62,602 bases of DNA from Hyphomicrobiales bacterium (GTDB lineage: Bacteria; Pseudomonadota; Alphaproteobacteria; Rhizobiales; Beijerinckiaceae), in the NCBI GenBank assembly GCA_027484655.1, contig JAIXSM010000056.1:1-62602 (forward strand), read 5' to 3'. The notes under the pieces are model-generated. The model had not been told where the DNA came from, ran no database searches, and worked only from the letters and a program-made list of their open reading frames with translations. Positions 1-10,454 of the stretch are shown one piece after another (the first letter of the stretch is position 1; each line of letters opens with the position of its first letter). The translations under genes and the position numbers were made by a program.

Positions 1-2819
1 ACATGCCAGGGCTCCAGCGCTTGCCGGATTTCAAGAGAGACGCCGCCGTGCTCCACGGAGCCGAACACCGGGAAACGGAATTCCCGGTGCGCTTCGAACC
101 ACGTGGGATCGAACGCGTATCCAGCCCGCCGCAGATCGCCGAGCACATCGAGGAAATCCTCCCAGACGAAGTGCGGAAGCATAAACTTGTCGTGCAGGGA
201 GGTGCCCCACCGCACGAGGCCGCCATCCTGCGGCTCGCGCCACATCCACGCGATGAGCGCGCGCAAAAGCAGTTGCTGGGCGAGACTCATACGCGCGTCG
301 GGCGGCATCTCGAACGAGCGGAACTCCACGAGCCCGAGCCGTCCTGTCGGCCCATCCGGCGAGTACAGCTTGTCGATGCAAATCTCGGCGCGGTGGGTGT
401 TGCCACTCACGTCCACAAGCAGGTTGCGGTAGAGGCGGTCCACCAGCCACAGCGGATATCCGCTCTGGTCCGGCCCCGGCGTGTTCGCCAGCGCGATCTC
501 CAGTTCATAAAGCGCGTCGTGCCGCGCCTCGTCCACCCGCGGCGCCTGGCTCGTGGGGCCGATGAACAGCCCCGAAAACAGGTACGACAGGGAAGGATGC
601 CGCTGCCAATACAGCACGATGCTGCGCAGCAAATCCGGCCGACGCAGGAACGGCGACTGGGATGGATTGGCGCCGCCGACCACCACGTGATTGCCGCCGC
701 CGGTGCCGGTGTGGCGCCCGTCGGTCATGAACTTATCGGTCCCCAGCCGCACGAGGCGCGCCTCTTCGTAAAGCGCGGTCGTGGTCGCCACCGCTTCGGG
801 CCAGGAGGCGGCGGGATGGATGTTGACCTCGATCACGCCGGGGTCCGGCGTCACCTTGATAACGTTCACGCGCGGATCATGGGGCGGGGGGTATCCCTCG
901 ATGTGGACCGGCTGGCGCAGGTCGCGCGCGGCCGCCTCAACGGCGCCGAGCAGTTCAAGATAATCCTCAATTGTTGAGACCGGCGGCATGAACACGCACA
1001 GCACGCCATCGCGGGGCTCGATAGCCAGCGCGGTGCGCACGCTGGCTCCTCCCATCGACTGGGCGCGCACGTCCTGCCGCTCTCCCTTCGCCGCGCCCTG
1101 AACCACCGCCTGGATGTGCGCGTGGTCCGGTAATTCTTCGCGCCCCTCAAGCGGATCCTGCGGATGGATGTAAGGGTAGGCGGAGGGCGCGATCCAGGGC
1201 AGGGAGTTCATCGGCAGGCGTAAGCCAAGCGGCGAATCGCCGGGCACGAGGAACAGCTTGCCGCGCCGCAACGTCCACCGCTCGCTGATCCAGCCAGAGC
1301 CCACGTGCGCGCTCCACCGCTGCACGGGCATCACGAAGCCGGTCGGGCTCGAAAGCCCCCGCTCAAATGTGCGCACCATGCGGGCGCGCTCTTCCGCATC
1401 CTCGATGCGCGGATTGGACGGATCCACGTTGACCGGAAGCTCGCCCTCCTTCAGCACCCAATGGGCGGGATCTTCGTAAGCGGGCATCACATAGGCGTCT
1501 TCGAGGCCAAGGCGCCCGGCGACAGCGCCCGCCAGCGCTTGCGCGTCCGCAGCGTCCGGCGCCGCCTTGTCGCCTACGGGAGCGATGAGGTCCAGATCCC
1601 CCCACATGGGCTTCCCGTCCTTGCGCCAGTAGAGGGCAAGCGCCCACCGCGGCAGGCTTTCGCCGGGATACCATTTACCTTGCCCGAAGTGCAGGAAGCC
1701 GCCCGGCGCGAACCGCGCCTGCAACCGCCGGATCAGCTTGTCGGCCACGGCCTTCTTGGTCGGGCCAACAGCGGCGGTGTTCCATTCGGCCGACTGGAAA
1801 TCGTCCACGGAGACGAATGTCGGCTCGCCGCCCATGGTAAGGCGCACGTCAGAGGCGCCGAGGTCAGCGTCAACGCGCAATCCGAGCGCATCGAGTTGCT
1901 CCCATGCTTCGTCGGAGAAGGGCAGGGTCACCCGCGGCGCCTCGCGGATGCGTGTGACCTGCATCTCGAAGCCGAACTCAACGTTGGCCGGATCGACGGC
2001 GCCGCTTACCGGAGCAGCTGCCCGATAATGCGGCGCCGCGCACAACGGAATGTGCCCCTCGCCGCAGAACAGGCCCGAGGTCGGATCAAGCCCGATCCAG
2101 CCCGCCCCGGGAATGTAAACCTCTGTCCAAGCGTGGAGATCAGTAAAATCCTTGTCCGTGCCCTTGGGGCCGTCGATGGGATCCACGTCGGCCTTGAGCT
2201 GGATGAGGTAGCCCGAGACAAAGCGCGCCGCGAGCCCGAGACGGCGCAGGATCTGCACGAGAAGCCACGCGGAATCACGGCAGGAGCCGGACCGCAGGGC
2301 CAGCGTTTCATCCGGCGTCTGCACACCGGATTCCATGCGCACCAGGTAGCGAACATCCCGCTGCAACTGCGCATTCAAGTCGACCAGGAACGGCACGGCG
2401 CCGCGAGGCTCGCGCGAGATGCTGGCGACCAGCGCGTCGAGCAGCGGCCCGCCATCCTCCGGGACAAGGCAGGCGGCCAGTTCCTCCTTCAGCTCGCCTG
2501 CATACGAGAACGGAAACTGTTCGGCGGAGGGCTCGATGAAGAAGTCGAACGGATTGACCACCGCCATCTCGGCAGTGAGGTCCACCTCGATCCTGAATTC
2601 GCTCGCCTTTTCCGGAAAGACGAACCGCGCCAGCCAGTTGCCGTGGGGATCCTGCTGCCAGTTGATGAAATGGTTCGAAGGCGTGACCTTGAGTGCGTAA
2701 CTGGGAACGCGCGTTCGGCTGTGGGGAGCCGGGCGAAGGCGCACAGTTTGCGGGCCGAGGGCAACCGGCCGGTCGTACCTGTAATGGGTGACGTGGTGCA
2801 GGGCGACGAGTATCGACAC
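1..2819 (-). CDS. Transglutaminase-like DUF2126 protein, 3' end outside window
   Basis: About 940 residues are visible and the frame is still open at base 1, so the C-terminus lies outside the window; the family is usually about 1,100 residues. The order is an N-terminal bacterial transglutaminase-like domain, a transglutaminase core with a Cys-His-Asp set (Cys about 179 in SGSCRDSAW, His about 229 in DLHAWTEVY, Asp in LDPTSG), then a long DUF2126 region from about residue 300. The GTG at 2819 gives the usual start [16 protein letters not shown] and has AAGG about 9 bases upstream; an in-frame ATG at 2861 would add 14 residues. Such proteins often sit with alpha-E/circularly permuted ATP-grasp genes, which would lie off the left edge. 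The enzyme activity is not established for this family, and a peptidase or transglutaminase role is inferred from the catalytic triad. Confidence 0.9.
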   Translation of the reverse strand, partial: MSILVALHHVTHYRYDRPVALGPQTVRLRPAPHSRTRVPSYALKVTPSNHFINWQQDPHGNWLARFVFPEKASEFRIEVDLTAEMAVVNPFDFFIEPSAEQFPFSYAGELKEELAACLVPEDGGPLLDALVASISREPRGAVPFLVDLNAQLQRDVRYLVRMESGVQTPDETLALRSGSCRDSAWLLVQILRRLGLAARFVSGYLIQLKADVDPIDGPKGTDKDFTDLHAWTEVYIPGAGWIGLDPTSGLFCGEGHIPLCAAPHYRAAAPVSGAVDPANVEFGFEMQVTRIREAPRVTLPFSDEAWEQLDALGLRVDADLGASDVRLTMGGEPTFVSVDDFQSAEWNTAAVGPTKKAVADKLIRRLQARFAPGGFLHFGQGKWYPGESLPRWALALYWRKDGKPMWGDLDLIAPVGDKAAPDAADAQALAGAVAGRLGLEDAYVMPAYEDPAHWVLKEGELPVNVDPSNPRIEDAEERARMVRTFERGLSSPTGFVMPVQRWSAHVGSGWISERWTLRRGKLFLVPGDSPLGLRLPMNSLPWIAPSAYPYIHPQDPLEGREELPDHAHIQAVVQGAAKGERQDVRAQSMGGASVRTALAIEPRDGVLCVFMPPVSTIEDYLELLGAVEAAARDLRQPVHIEGYPPPHDPRVNVIKVTPDPGVIEVNIHPAASWPEAVATTTALYEEARLVRLGTDKFMTDGRHTGTGGGNHVVVGGANPSQSPFLRRPDLLRSIVLYWQRHPSLSYLFSGLFIGPTSQAPRVDEARHDALYELEIALANTPGPDQSGYPLWLVDRLYRNLLVDVSGNTHRAEICIDKLYSPDGPTGRLGLVEFRSFEMPPDARMSLAQQLLLRALIAWMWREPQDGGLVRWGTSLHDKFMLPHFVWEDFLDVLGDLRRAGYAFDPTWFEAHREFRFPVFGSVEHGGVSLEIRQALEPWH

Positions 2820-3137
2820 GCGATCAGCCTTGAAGGGGGAGGGACCATACGCGCGTACCATGCGCGCCCATGGGCCGGAAGAACGCAAATGGGCGAACGC
2901 CAGCGGACGCACTTACGCGTCCGTCATGACGCGAGCCAAGCAACGAATGGGCCACAGCCGTTTGCAGTCCTGAGGGAGCACGTCGAGCGGGATTTAAGCC
3001 TCCTGTGATGGGCTTGCAGCCAGGCGACGCAACACCACATTTGCCTGGAGCTTGAGTGAATCGCAGACCGTGGCGCCCGATCAGGCATCAGGCGGGACGG
3101 CCATGGCCCGGCTGCATGAAGCGAGGCGGAGAAATCG
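2820..3137. other. Intergenic region between divergent genes
   Basis: This 318-base stretch separates the minus-strand DUF2126 gene from the plus-strand hypothetical gene, so it should hold both promoters. I found no clear -35/-10 pair, repeat or terminator. Several ORFs cross it, but none shows a recognisable protein. Confidence 0.5.
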
Positions 3138-3566
3138 ATGGCGACCAAACCGAGACGCCCGACGGACTGGCGCAAGCGTTTTGAGAAGGCCGCAGCGCCG
3201 AAAACGGTCACGCTCCAGACCGATTTCGCCGGCATCAGGGCGGGGGCGCTCATGTACATCGCTTCGCCGCGCGTGATCGCCGATTACATCGCCAGCATCC
3301 CCCGAGGCCGCACGCGCTCAATCGAGCAAATGCGCAATGACCTGTCCCGGCAAAACGAAGCCTCGGCGACGTGCCCGGTAACCACAGCGATTTATCTCAG
3401 AATCGTCGCCGAACTGGCGCTCGACGGACTGAACAAGGGCCAACCGCCCGCCGCCGTTACGCCCTTCTGGCGTGCCATCGAACCCGGCGGAAAAATTGCG
3501 CGGCGACTGTCCTGCGGTGACGAGCTGATCGTCATTCAGCGGACGCTGGAGCAATCCGTCCCGTAG
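3138..3566 (+). CDS. Conserved hypothetical protein, 142 aa
   Basis: I do not recognise a named family. The ATG has a good ribosome site (GGAG, six bases upstream). The protein is basic at its N-terminus (MATKPRRPTDWRKRF) and has no signal peptide or membrane segment. The middle (VIADYIASIPRGRTRSIEQM) and the end (TPFWRAI, LSCGDELIVIQRTLE) look like a small helical or winged-helix fold. The layout faintly recalls the DNA-binding half of O6-alkylguanine transferases, but the PCHR catalytic motif is absent, so I do not assign that function. It stands alone, followed 5 bases later by a tRNA gene on the other strand. Confidence 0.65.
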   Translation: MATKPRRPTDWRKRFEKAAAPKTVTLQTDFAGIRAGALMYIASPRVIADYIASIPRGRTRSIEQMRNDLSRQNEASATCPVTTAIYLRIVAELALDGLNKGQPPAAVTPFWRAIEPGGKIARRLSCGDELIVIQRTLEQSVP

Positions 3567-3570
3567 GCGT

Positions 3571-3660
3571 TGGCGGAAGGGGTGGGATTCGAACCCACGG
3601 TGGACTTGCGCCCACGGCGGTTTTCAAGACCGCTGCCTTAAACCACTCGGCCACCCTTCC
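3571..3660 (-). tRNA. tRNA-Ser(UGA)
   Basis: Read on the minus strand, the acceptor arms GGAAGGG and CCCTTCC pair, followed by discriminator G and an encoded CCA (3573-3571). The D-arm starts GCCGAGTGG, as in class II serine tRNAs. The anticodon stem GCGGT/ACCGC encloses TGA (loop CTTGAAA). There is a long variable arm (CGTGGGCGCAAGTCCACC) and a TTCGAAT T-loop. The long variable arm and the G discriminator are serine identity features. Confidence 0.96.
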
Positions 3661-3798
3661 GCGGTCGCACCGCGTTGCCGGGACTGCATAAGCGAAACTC
3701 CGCCATCGCGCCAGTGGTCCGATCACCTGCTGTGGATCGGCGCGCGCTACGCCTCATTTAGGTCGCAAAGGAAGCTGCACCGTGGTAGCAACGATTTG

Positions 3799-3806
3799 TT
3801 AACCAT
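3799..3806 (+). promoter_or_regulatory. Possible CtrA half-site upstream of rlpA
   Basis: The octamer TTAACCAT matches the rhizobial CtrA recognition half-site. It lies upstream of a gene for a septal cell-wall protein, a plausible CtrA target. An octamer is short and could occur by chance. Confidence 0.3.
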
Positions 3807-3919
3807 GAGGCTGCGTGTTGGACATTAAGGCTTTTGCAACGCAGACGTCCCAACATGGCGACGCTCGCGGGGGGATCCTCTCCCGGGCGGTGTCTCGTTT
3901 GTGTGGTGCGTCCCGCCTG

Positions 3920-5050
3920 ATGTTCGCGTCCTTCCGCGCCCGTGTGCGCGGCGCTCCCCATGCCGCTTCGGCGGCGTCCCTGGTCGCGCTCGGCGTGGCG
4001 CTTGCCGGCTGCGCGCAGCAACCGACCGGCGCAAAGCGCTCGTCGGAATACTTCCCGTCTTCCGTTTATGGCGCGGCGAGCCCGCGTGTCGTGGGCGAAG
4101 GGCAGGCGGTGCCCCGTGGCGGCGGCCAGCGGCTCGTCGGCCGGCCGTATACGGTTGCGGGGAAGCAGTACGTGCCCCGGCCCATGCGTCCTGGAACTGC
4201 GCTGACGGGAAACGCCTCATGGTACGGCTCGGCGTTTCATGGCCGCCGCACGGCAAACGGCGAGGTGTACGACATGCGCGCCTTGAGCGCGGCGCACCCG
4301 ACCATGCCGCTCCCCAGCTACGCGCGCGTCACCAATCTGCGCAACGGGCACTCCGTCATTGTGCGCGTGAATGACCGTGGCCCGTTCCACGCCGGCCGCG
4401 TGCTCGACGTATCCCAGAAAGTCGCCGAGGTGCTTGCGTTCCGCAACGCTGGCACCGGTCAGGTCAAGGTCGACTACATCGGCCCGGCCGCGCTGGCGGG
4501 CTCGGACGACGCGCTGCTGCTGGCTTCGTTGCGCACCGATGGCCGGCCTGCGACAATGCCCGCCGCGCCTCCGACTGGCGCGCCCGTCACTATGGTCGCC
4601 GACGCAGCGCGGACTGCGCCCGCTACGCCAGCCACGGCGCAGCCCCAGTCATCCGGCGTTGTGACAGTCAGCCAGTCGCCGCCCGCCTCCCAGGGACAAG
4701 GACAGGGGCAGGGGCAAAGCCTAGCCCCGCAAGTGGCGCTGACCCAAACGACGACCGCTCTTGCGCCGCGCTCCGCGCCAATGGCAAGTTCTGCGACCGC
4801 AAGCCCTCTCACGGCTCCGCCCCTGGCGTTGAGCGGCTCCGTGCCGTCCTTCGCGCCGATGCCGCCGCGGCGGCCCATTGACCTGGCGACGATTCCCGGA
4901 GCCGATACGCCGATCATGCCGCCGGCGCCGATGCCGCGGCCGCGCTCCGGCGCCTCCTTTTTCGCCGAGCCCTCCGGGGTGACCTCATTCTTTGTTGAGC
5001 GGGGCCCCTTCGATTCGGTCGATAAGTCCGGCGTTCAGCCCCTGCGCTGA
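3920..5050 (+). CDS. rlpA: RlpA family septal lipoprotein (lytic transglycosylase-like)
   Basis: The 376-residue product starts with a lipoprotein signal peptide ending in the lipobox LAGC, so it should be anchored in the outer membrane. It carries a double-psi beta-barrel RlpA domain with the hallmark GNASWYG, RTANGE, LPSYARVTN and VRVNDRGPF segments, followed by a long Pro/Ala/Gln-rich, probably disordered tail. No SPOR domain is evident. RlpA proteins cleave or bind naked glycan strands at the septum. An upstream in-frame GTG at 3815 would add 35 residues before the signal peptide; the ATG at 3920 places the signal peptide at the N-terminus and is preferred, although no strong ribosome site is visible. 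The gene is followed by dacF, another cell-wall gene. Confidence 0.88.
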   Translation: MFASFRARVRGAPHAASAASLVALGVALAGCAQQPTGAKRSSEYFPSSVYGAASPRVVGEGQAVPRGGGQRLVGRPYTVAGKQYVPRPMRPGTALTGNASWYGSAFHGRRTANGEVYDMRALSAAHPTMPLPSYARVTNLRNGHSVIVRVNDRGPFHAGRVLDVSQKVAEVLAFRNAGTGQVKVDYIGPAALAGSDDALLLASLRTDGRPATMPAAPPTGAPVTMVADAARTAPATPATAQPQSSGVVTVSQSPPASQGQGQGQGQSLAPQVALTQTTTALAPRSAPMASSATASPLTAPPLALSGSVPSFAPMPPRRPIDLATIPGADTPIMPPAPMPRPRSGASFFAEPSGVTSFFVERGPFDSVDKSGVQPLR

Positions 5051-5145
5051 TCGGGCTCCGCGTTGCCCTTCGGGGCGTTTGCGTGGCACATTCCGCGGCC
5101 GGCGGCGAAGCGCGTCGCGCTGGCCGTTCTCGCGAGGATCCGCTC

Positions 5146-6318
5146 ATGTTGCGTCGGTTGCGTTTGCTTGCCCTTTTTGTCGGCTGTCTCACCGCCTGGA
5201 ACGCCGCGCGCGCGCAAACCATTCAGACCATCGCGCCCTGGGCGATTCTCGTGGACGCGGAGACTGGCAGCGTCCTGTTCGAGAAGGGCGCCGACGAGCC
5301 GATGTCCCCCGCATCCATGGTGAAAGTGCTTACCGCGGAGATGGCGTTCCATGAGTTGCGTCAGGGGCGCATGAACCTTGATGACACCATGGTCATTTCC
5401 GAAAACGCTTGGCGGCGCGGCGGCGCCTCGTCCGGGGGCTCAAGCATGTTCGCCGCGCTCAACAGCCGCGTGCGGATCGAGGATCTCCTGCGCGGCATCA
5501 TTATCCACTCGGGCAACGACGCCTCGATCGCGCTGGCGGAGGGAATGCGCGGGACCGACGCGGCCTTCGCCGACGCGATGACCCAGCGGGCGCGGCTGCT
5601 CGGGATGCGCAATTCGACGTTCAAAAACTCCTATGGCGGGTTCCACCGCGAGCAGAAGACGACGGCGCGCGATCTCGCAATGCTTTCGGTTCACGTCATC
5701 CGCACCTATCCTGAGTACTACAAGTACTTCGGCGAGACCGAGTTCACGTGGAACAAGATCCGCCAGGTCAATCGCAATCCCTTGCTGACGATGAACATCG
5801 GCGCGGACGGCCTGAAGACTGGCAACATTGAGGACTCCGGGTTCGGCCTCATCGGCTCGGCGGTTGAGAACGGCGTGCGCCTCGTCGTGGTGGTCAACGG
5901 CCTGAAGACCGGGCGCGATCGGGCGGAGGAAGCCCGCAAGCTGCTGACATGGGGGCTGCGCGCCTTCGACAGGCGGGCGCTGTTTGAAAAAGGCGAGGTC
6001 ATCGGCTCCGCGAGCGTATTTGGCGGCGCCAAGGGCAGCGTTGATCTTGTCTCCGATGTTCCGGTTCGCGTCATGACGCCGCGCGGATCGACCGAGCGCC
6101 TCAACGGGCGCATCGTGTGGCAGGGGCCGATTGTTGCGCCCGTCCGCGAGGGCGATCAGGTTGCGCGCCTGCGCGTCTACCGGGGCAAGACGCTTGCGCT
6201 CGATGTTCCACTGCGGGCGGCGGAAACCGTCGAGGCCGGCGGCTTGCACCGGCGCGCCATGGATGCGGGCGTTGAGTTCGTTGGCGGGATGTTCCGCAAG
6301 CACGTGTTGAAGAACTGA
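5146..6318 (+). CDS. dacF: D-alanyl-D-alanine carboxypeptidase (PBP5/6, DacF type)
   Basis: A 390-residue periplasmic enzyme with an N-terminal signal peptide (cut after AARA). It trims the terminal D-Ala of peptidoglycan pentapeptides. The three active-site motifs of the S11 serine peptidases are present: SMVK (SxxK), SGN and KTG. A C-terminal PBP5-type beta domain and an amphipathic tail with basic residues (GGMFRKHVLKN) fit membrane attachment. The ATG at 5146 has GAGGA about nine bases upstream; an earlier in-frame start at 5083 would bury the signal peptide. The stop codon overlaps the tmk start by one base, so translation is probably coupled. Confidence 0.93.
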   Translation: MLRRLRLLALFVGCLTAWNAARAQTIQTIAPWAILVDAETGSVLFEKGADEPMSPASMVKVLTAEMAFHELRQGRMNLDDTMVISENAWRRGGASSGGSSMFAALNSRVRIEDLLRGIIIHSGNDASIALAEGMRGTDAAFADAMTQRARLLGMRNSTFKNSYGGFHREQKTTARDLAMLSVHVIRTYPEYYKYFGETEFTWNKIRQVNRNPLLTMNIGADGLKTGNIEDSGFGLIGSAVENGVRLVVVVNGLKTGRDRAEEARKLLTWGLRAFDRRALFEKGEVIGSASVFGGAKGSVDLVSDVPVRVMTPRGSTERLNGRIVWQGPIVAPVREGDQVARLRVYRGKTLALDVPLRAAETVEAGGLHRRAMDAGVEFVGGMFRKHVLKN

Positions 6319-6989
6319 TGGGCGAGACGACATCGCGCGGACGGTTCATCACGCTGGAAGGCGGGGAGGGGGCCGGAAAATCGACACAGGCGCGCCTGCT
6401 TGCCGACAGCCTCCGGCGGCGCGGTGTGGATACGCTTGTCACGCGCGAGCCCGGCGGTTCGCCGCTTGCGGAAGAAATCCGCGGCGCGCTGCTCTCGGGC
6501 GCTGTCGCGCCGCTCGGGCCGGCTGCGGAGGCCATTATGTTTTCCGCCGCGCGGATCGATCATCTCGAACGCACGATCAGGCCAGCGCTGGCGGCGGGGC
6601 AATGGGTCATCAGCGACCGGTTCGCAGATTCGACCCGCGCTTATCAGGGCGTTCTGGGGGCGCTGGCGCCGGCCTTCATGCGCGAGCTGGAGCGCGTCGC
6701 GGTAGGCGAAAATCGGCCCGACCTCACGCTGGTTCTCGACCTGCCTGCGGACATCGGTCTGGAGCGGGCCCGGGCGCGCTCGTCCGTTGCGGATCGCTTC
6801 GAAGCGGAGGGGCAAAGCTTTCATGACGGTTTGCGCGAGGCGTTTCTCGCCATCGCGCGGGAGGAGCCCGACCGCTGCGTGGTCATTGACGCCGATCAGG
6901 AAGAAGAGCGCGTCGCAGCCGACATCTGGCGCGCGGTTGAGGATCGCCTGCTGGATCTCGATGAACCGGACATGGAGCGTCTCCCGTGA
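6318..6989 (+). CDS. tmk: Thymidylate kinase
   Basis: Phosphorylates dTMP to dTDP for DNA synthesis in the cytoplasm. The 223-residue product has the P-loop GEGAGKST (residues 16-23), the DRF motif (ISDRFADST) that binds the nucleotide, and a lid region containing ARARSSVADRFE. Its length is typical. The ATG shares its last base region with the dacF stop (TGATG arrangement), and its own stop overlaps the holB GTG by four bases, so this is a coupled operon. The tmk-holB-metG-tatD order is common in alphaproteobacteria. Confidence 0.96.
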   Translation: MGETTSRGRFITLEGGEGAGKSTQARLLADSLRRRGVDTLVTREPGGSPLAEEIRGALLSGAVAPLGPAAEAIMFSAARIDHLERTIRPALAAGQWVISDRFADSTRAYQGVLGALAPAFMRELERVAVGENRPDLTLVLDLPADIGLERARARSSVADRFEAEGQSFHDGLREAFLAIAREEPDRCVVIDADQEEERVAADIWRAVEDRLLDLDEPDMERLP

Positions 6990-8074
6990 GGGGCCGCGTC
7001 GTTGACGAGGGGCCGCCGGAAAGCGACCGGCTGCCGGACGCGCCCCATCCACGCGCTACGCCGCTGTTGATCGGCCACGAGGCGGCCGAGCGCGAATTGC
7101 TGGAGGCCTATCGCAGCGGGCGCATGCACCAGGCGTGGCTGATTGGCGGCCCACAGGGCATCGGCAAGGCGACGCTTGCTTGGCGGCTCGCCCGGTTTCT
7201 GCTGTCCTACCCCGATCCGTCGTTGCCGGCGGTGCAGCGCGCGCAGAATCTGTCATCGCCCATGGACGCGCCGCCGGCGCGCCGCGTCATCGTTCGCTCC
7301 CATGCGGACGTGGTCGCCTTGCGGCGCGAGTGGGATCAAAAGGGCAAGAAGCACTACACGGAAATCCGCATCGACGACGTGCGCTCGGGCGTCGAGTTGT
7401 TCCGGCGCGCGGCGAGCGAGGGCGGCTGGCGCGTCGCAATTGTGGACAGCGCGGAAGACCTGAACAAGTCCAGCGCCAACGCGCTGCTGAAGATCATCGA
7501 GGAGCCGCCGCCGAAGTCGATCTTCCTGATCGTCGCGCACCGGCCGGGGCAGACCATGGCCACGATCCGCTCCCGCTGCCGCAAGCTCATGCTGGAGCCG
7601 CTCCCGGAAGCGCAGGTGGTTGAGGCGGTGACCTCGCTCAAGGGGCCGTGGTCGAGCCGCCCTGCGGCGGAAATCGCGACGGCAGCCCGGCGCAGCGGCG
7701 GCTCGGTGCGCGAGGCGATCCTGATGCTGGGAAGCGAGAGCCTTGAGGTGATCGACGCCGCGGAAGCGTTGCTCGCCAGGCTTCCGGCCGTGGACTGGGG
7801 CGCCGTGTACCGGCTGGCCGAAGCCAGCAACGGCCGCGCGGGGCAGGAGGCTTTCGACGCGCTGATGAACGTTGTTTTTGACTGGATCGACAAGAGCCTG
7901 CGCGCGAACGCGCAAGCGGGCGGGCGGCCACGCAGCCTTGCGCCCTATGCGGAGGTATGGGAGAAGATCGCGGCCTCGGCCCGCGAGACGCAGGCGCTGA
8001 ACCTCGATCGTCGGCCGCTCGTTCTTTCCATATTCACGGATCTCGCCGCCGCCGTCACGGCGTCACGCGCATGA
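6986..8074 (+). CDS. holB: DNA polymerase III subunit delta'
   Basis: Clamp-loader subunit of the replicative polymerase, 362 residues. It has a Walker A-like segment GPQGIGKA (residues 55-62), the AAA+ core ([23 protein letters not shown]) and a sensor-type SRC motif (IRSRCRKL). The four-cysteine zinc module found in many delta' subunits is not visible between the P-loop and the core, as often in alphaproteobacteria. The GTG start overlaps the tmk stop by four bases. Confidence 0.94.
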   Translation: MRGRVVDEGPPESDRLPDAPHPRATPLLIGHEAAERELLEAYRSGRMHQAWLIGGPQGIGKATLAWRLARFLLSYPDPSLPAVQRAQNLSSPMDAPPARRVIVRSHADVVALRREWDQKGKKHYTEIRIDDVRSGVELFRRAASEGGWRVAIVDSAEDLNKSSANALLKIIEEPPPKSIFLIVAHRPGQTMATIRSRCRKLMLEPLPEAQVVEAVTSLKGPWSSRPAAEIATAARRSGGSVREAILMLGSESLEVIDAAEALLARLPAVDWGAVYRLAEASNGRAGQEAFDALMNVVFDWIDKSLRANAQAGGRPRSLAPYAEVWEKIAASARETQALNLDRRPLVLSIFTDLAAAVTASRA

Positions 8075-8088
8075 TTATCGGGACACCC

Positions 8089-9654
8089 ATGGCGACGCGT
8101 TCCACATTCTGCATCACCACTGCCATTCCCTACGCCAACGGCAAGCCGCACATTGGCCACGCCTATGAGCGTATCGCGACCGACGCCATCGCGCGGTTTC
8201 AGCGTCTCGACGGCAAGGATGTGTTCTTCATCACCGGCATGGATGAGCACGGGCTGAAGATGCAGCAGACCGCCGCCAAGGAGGGGCTGACCCCGCAGGC
8301 GCTCGCCGACCGCACGGCCGCGCAGTTCGACGCCATGGGCGCCGCACTCAACGCGCGCGCCGACCACGTAATCCGCACCACCGAGCCGCGCCATTACGCC
8401 GCCTCCCAGGCGATCTGGCGCAAGATGCAGGAGGCTGGCGACATCTATCTCGCCAAGTACTCCGGCTGGTACTCGGTGCGCGAGGAAGCCTACTTCGATG
8501 AGAGCGAGCTTACCGACGGGCCGAACGGCTCGAAGAACTCGCCCAACGGCACGCCGGTGGAATGGGTGGAGGAGGAGAGTTACTTTTTCCGCCTCTCCGC
8601 CTACGGCGACCGCCTGCTCGCCCACTACGAGGCCAACCCGGATTTCGTGACGCCGGACAAGTACCGCAACGAAATCGTCGCGTTCGTGAAGCGCGGCCTT
8701 CAGGATCTCTCCATCAGCCGCACCACGTTCAACTGGGGCGTGCCGGTGCCCGGCGACGACCGCCATGTCATGTACGTGTGGGTCGATGCGCTCACAAACT
8801 ACATCACCGCCTGCGGCTATCCCGACGAGGCCGCCGAGCGCTGGCGCTACTGGCCGGCGGATGCCCATGTCATCGGCAAGGACATCACGCGCTTCCATTC
8901 GGTGTTCTGGCCCGCATTCCTTATGTCGGCGGGGCTCGCCATCCCGAAGCAGATCGTCGTGCATGGCTTCCTGTTCAATCGCGGGGAGAAGATGTCGAAG
9001 TCAGTCGGCAACGTCATCGATCCCATCGCGCTGGCGGAGCACTACGGCGTCGACCAGATGCGCTATTTCTTCCTGCGCGAAGTGCCCTTCGGCCAGGACG
9101 GGAACTATTCGCACGAGGCCATCGTCAACCGCATCAACGCCGACCTCGCCAACGATCTCGGCAATCTGGCGCAGCGCTCACTGTCGATGATCGCGAAGAA
9201 CTGCGAGGGCAGGGCGCCGCAGCCGGGCGCACTGTCCGATGCCGACCGGGCGATCCTCGATCAGGCGTGGTCGCTGCCGACGCGTTGTCGGGACGCCATG
9301 AAGGACTTCGCCCCGCATCTGGCGCTTTCGGAAATCTGGCGCGTGGTGGCGGACGCCAACCGCTACTTCGCCTCCGAGGAGCCTTGGGCGAAGCGCAAGA
9401 CAGACCCCGAACGGATGAACGCCATCCTCTGGACCACGGCGGAGGTGATCCGCAACGTCGCGATCATGGCTCAGCCGTTCATCCCGGACGCAGCCGCCCG
9501 GTTCCTCGACCTCGTCGCCGCGCCCGCGGATGCGCGCGCCTTCGCACATGTGGGCGAGGGCGGTCGCATCCCTGCGGGGACGCCCCTGCCAACCCCGCAG
9601 CCGGTCTTTCCGCGCTACGTGGAGGCCGAGGAGGGCGGCAAGCCCAACGCCTGA
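8089..9654 (+). CDS. metG: Methionyl-tRNA synthetase
   Basis: Charges tRNA-Met with methionine. The class I signature HIGH is at residues 21-24 and KMSKS at about 301-305; the anticodon-binding domain follows. No zinc knuckle cysteines are seen in the connective peptide, and the C-terminal dimerisation domain of longer forms is absent, fitting the shorter (521-residue) alphaproteobacterial type. The ATG at 8089 gives [15 protein letters not shown]. Another ATG at 8071 overlaps the holB stop (ATGA) and would add six residues; either is possible. Confidence 0.95.
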   Translation: MATRSTFCITTAIPYANGKPHIGHAYERIATDAIARFQRLDGKDVFFITGMDEHGLKMQQTAAKEGLTPQALADRTAAQFDAMGAALNARADHVIRTTEPRHYAASQAIWRKMQEAGDIYLAKYSGWYSVREEAYFDESELTDGPNGSKNSPNGTPVEWVEEESYFFRLSAYGDRLLAHYEANPDFVTPDKYRNEIVAFVKRGLQDLSISRTTFNWGVPVPGDDRHVMYVWVDALTNYITACGYPDEAAERWRYWPADAHVIGKDITRFHSVFWPAFLMSAGLAIPKQIVVHGFLFNRGEKMSKSVGNVIDPIALAEHYGVDQMRYFFLREVPFGQDGNYSHEAIVNRINADLANDLGNLAQRSLSMIAKNCEGRAPQPGALSDADRAILDQAWSLPTRCRDAMKDFAPHLALSEIWRVVADANRYFASEEPWAKRKTDPERMNAILWTTAEVIRNVAIMAQPFIPDAAARFLDLVAAPADARAFAHVGEGGRIPAGTPLPTPQPVFPRYVEAEEGGKPNA

Positions 9655-9668
9655 AAGCCTGACGCCTG

Positions 9669-10454
9669 ATGCTCATTGACACCCACTGCCACCTCGACTT
9701 TCCCGAGATCGTCGCCGACATTCCGGCCGTGAGCGAGCGCGCTCGCCAGGCTGGCGTCGAACGCATGATCACCATTTCCACGCGCGTGAAGAAGTACGAC
9801 ATTTATCGCGGCATCGCTGAAGCCAACGACAACGTCTGGTTTTCCGTGGGCACGCATCCGCATCAGGCGCATGAGGAGCCGGACACCTCCGCAGCCGATC
9901 TCGCCGCGCTCGCCAGCCATCCGCGCTGCGTCGCCATCGGCGAGGCCGGGCTCGACTACCACTACGACAAGAGCCCCCGCGACGTGGCCGCGCGCGTGTT
10001 CCGCACCCACATCGACGCCGCGCGGCGCACCGGGCTGCCGCTCGTGATCCACGCCCGGGACGCCGACGAGGACGTGGCCGCAATCCTGCGTGATGAAATG
10101 GGGAAGGGGCGTTTCAAGGCCCTGCTCCATTGCTTCACCGCATCGCGGATGTTGGCGGAAACCGGGATAGAGCTGGGGCTTTACGTCTCGTTCTCCGGCG
10201 TGCTCACGTTCAAGAACTCCGCAGGCTTGCGCGAGATCGCACGCGATCTGCCGCTTGATCGGCTGCTGGTGGAGACCGATGCGCCGTTTCTCGCGCCCAC
10301 GCCCCATCGCGGCAAGCCGAACCAGCCGGCGTGGGTGGCGGAAACCGCCCGCGTGCTGGCGGACGCGAAGGGCGTGAGCGCGGACGAAATTGCGTCGCGG
10401 ACCACTTCCAACGCGCTGGCGCTGTTTGACAAAATGCCGGGCCTGCCCGCGTGA
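9669..10454 (+). CDS. tatD: TatD family metal-dependent deoxyribonuclease
   Basis: 261 residues with the amidohydrolase-fold TatD signatures: the HxH motif (His6 and His8 in DTHCHLDF), the metal-binding Glu in GEAGLDYH, His in HARDADED and LLHCFTAS, and the late Asp in LLVETDAPFLAP. TatD enzymes are 3'-exonucleases linked to DNA repair and turnover. The gene starts 14 bases after metG, and its stop overlaps the next gene by four bases. Confidence 0.93.
   Translation: MLIDTHCHLDFPEIVADIPAVSERARQAGVERMITISTRVKKYDIYRGIAEANDNVWFSVGTHPHQAHEEPDTSAADLAALASHPRCVAIGEAGLDYHYDKSPRDVAARVFRTHIDAARRTGLPLVIHARDADEDVAAILRDEMGKGRFKALLHCFTASRMLAETGIELGLYVSFSGVLTFKNSAGLREIARDLPLDRLLVETDAPFLAPTPHRGKPNQPAWVAETARVLADAKGVSADEIASRTTSNALALFDKMPGLPA

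Noticed and set aside
1305-3008. Long plus-strand ORF (567 aa) opposite the DUF2126 gene
   Set aside because: It is antisense to a gene with recognisable transglutaminase and DUF2126 motifs, and its own translation is Arg/His/Gln-rich with no domain pattern. High-GC DNA produces such shadows.
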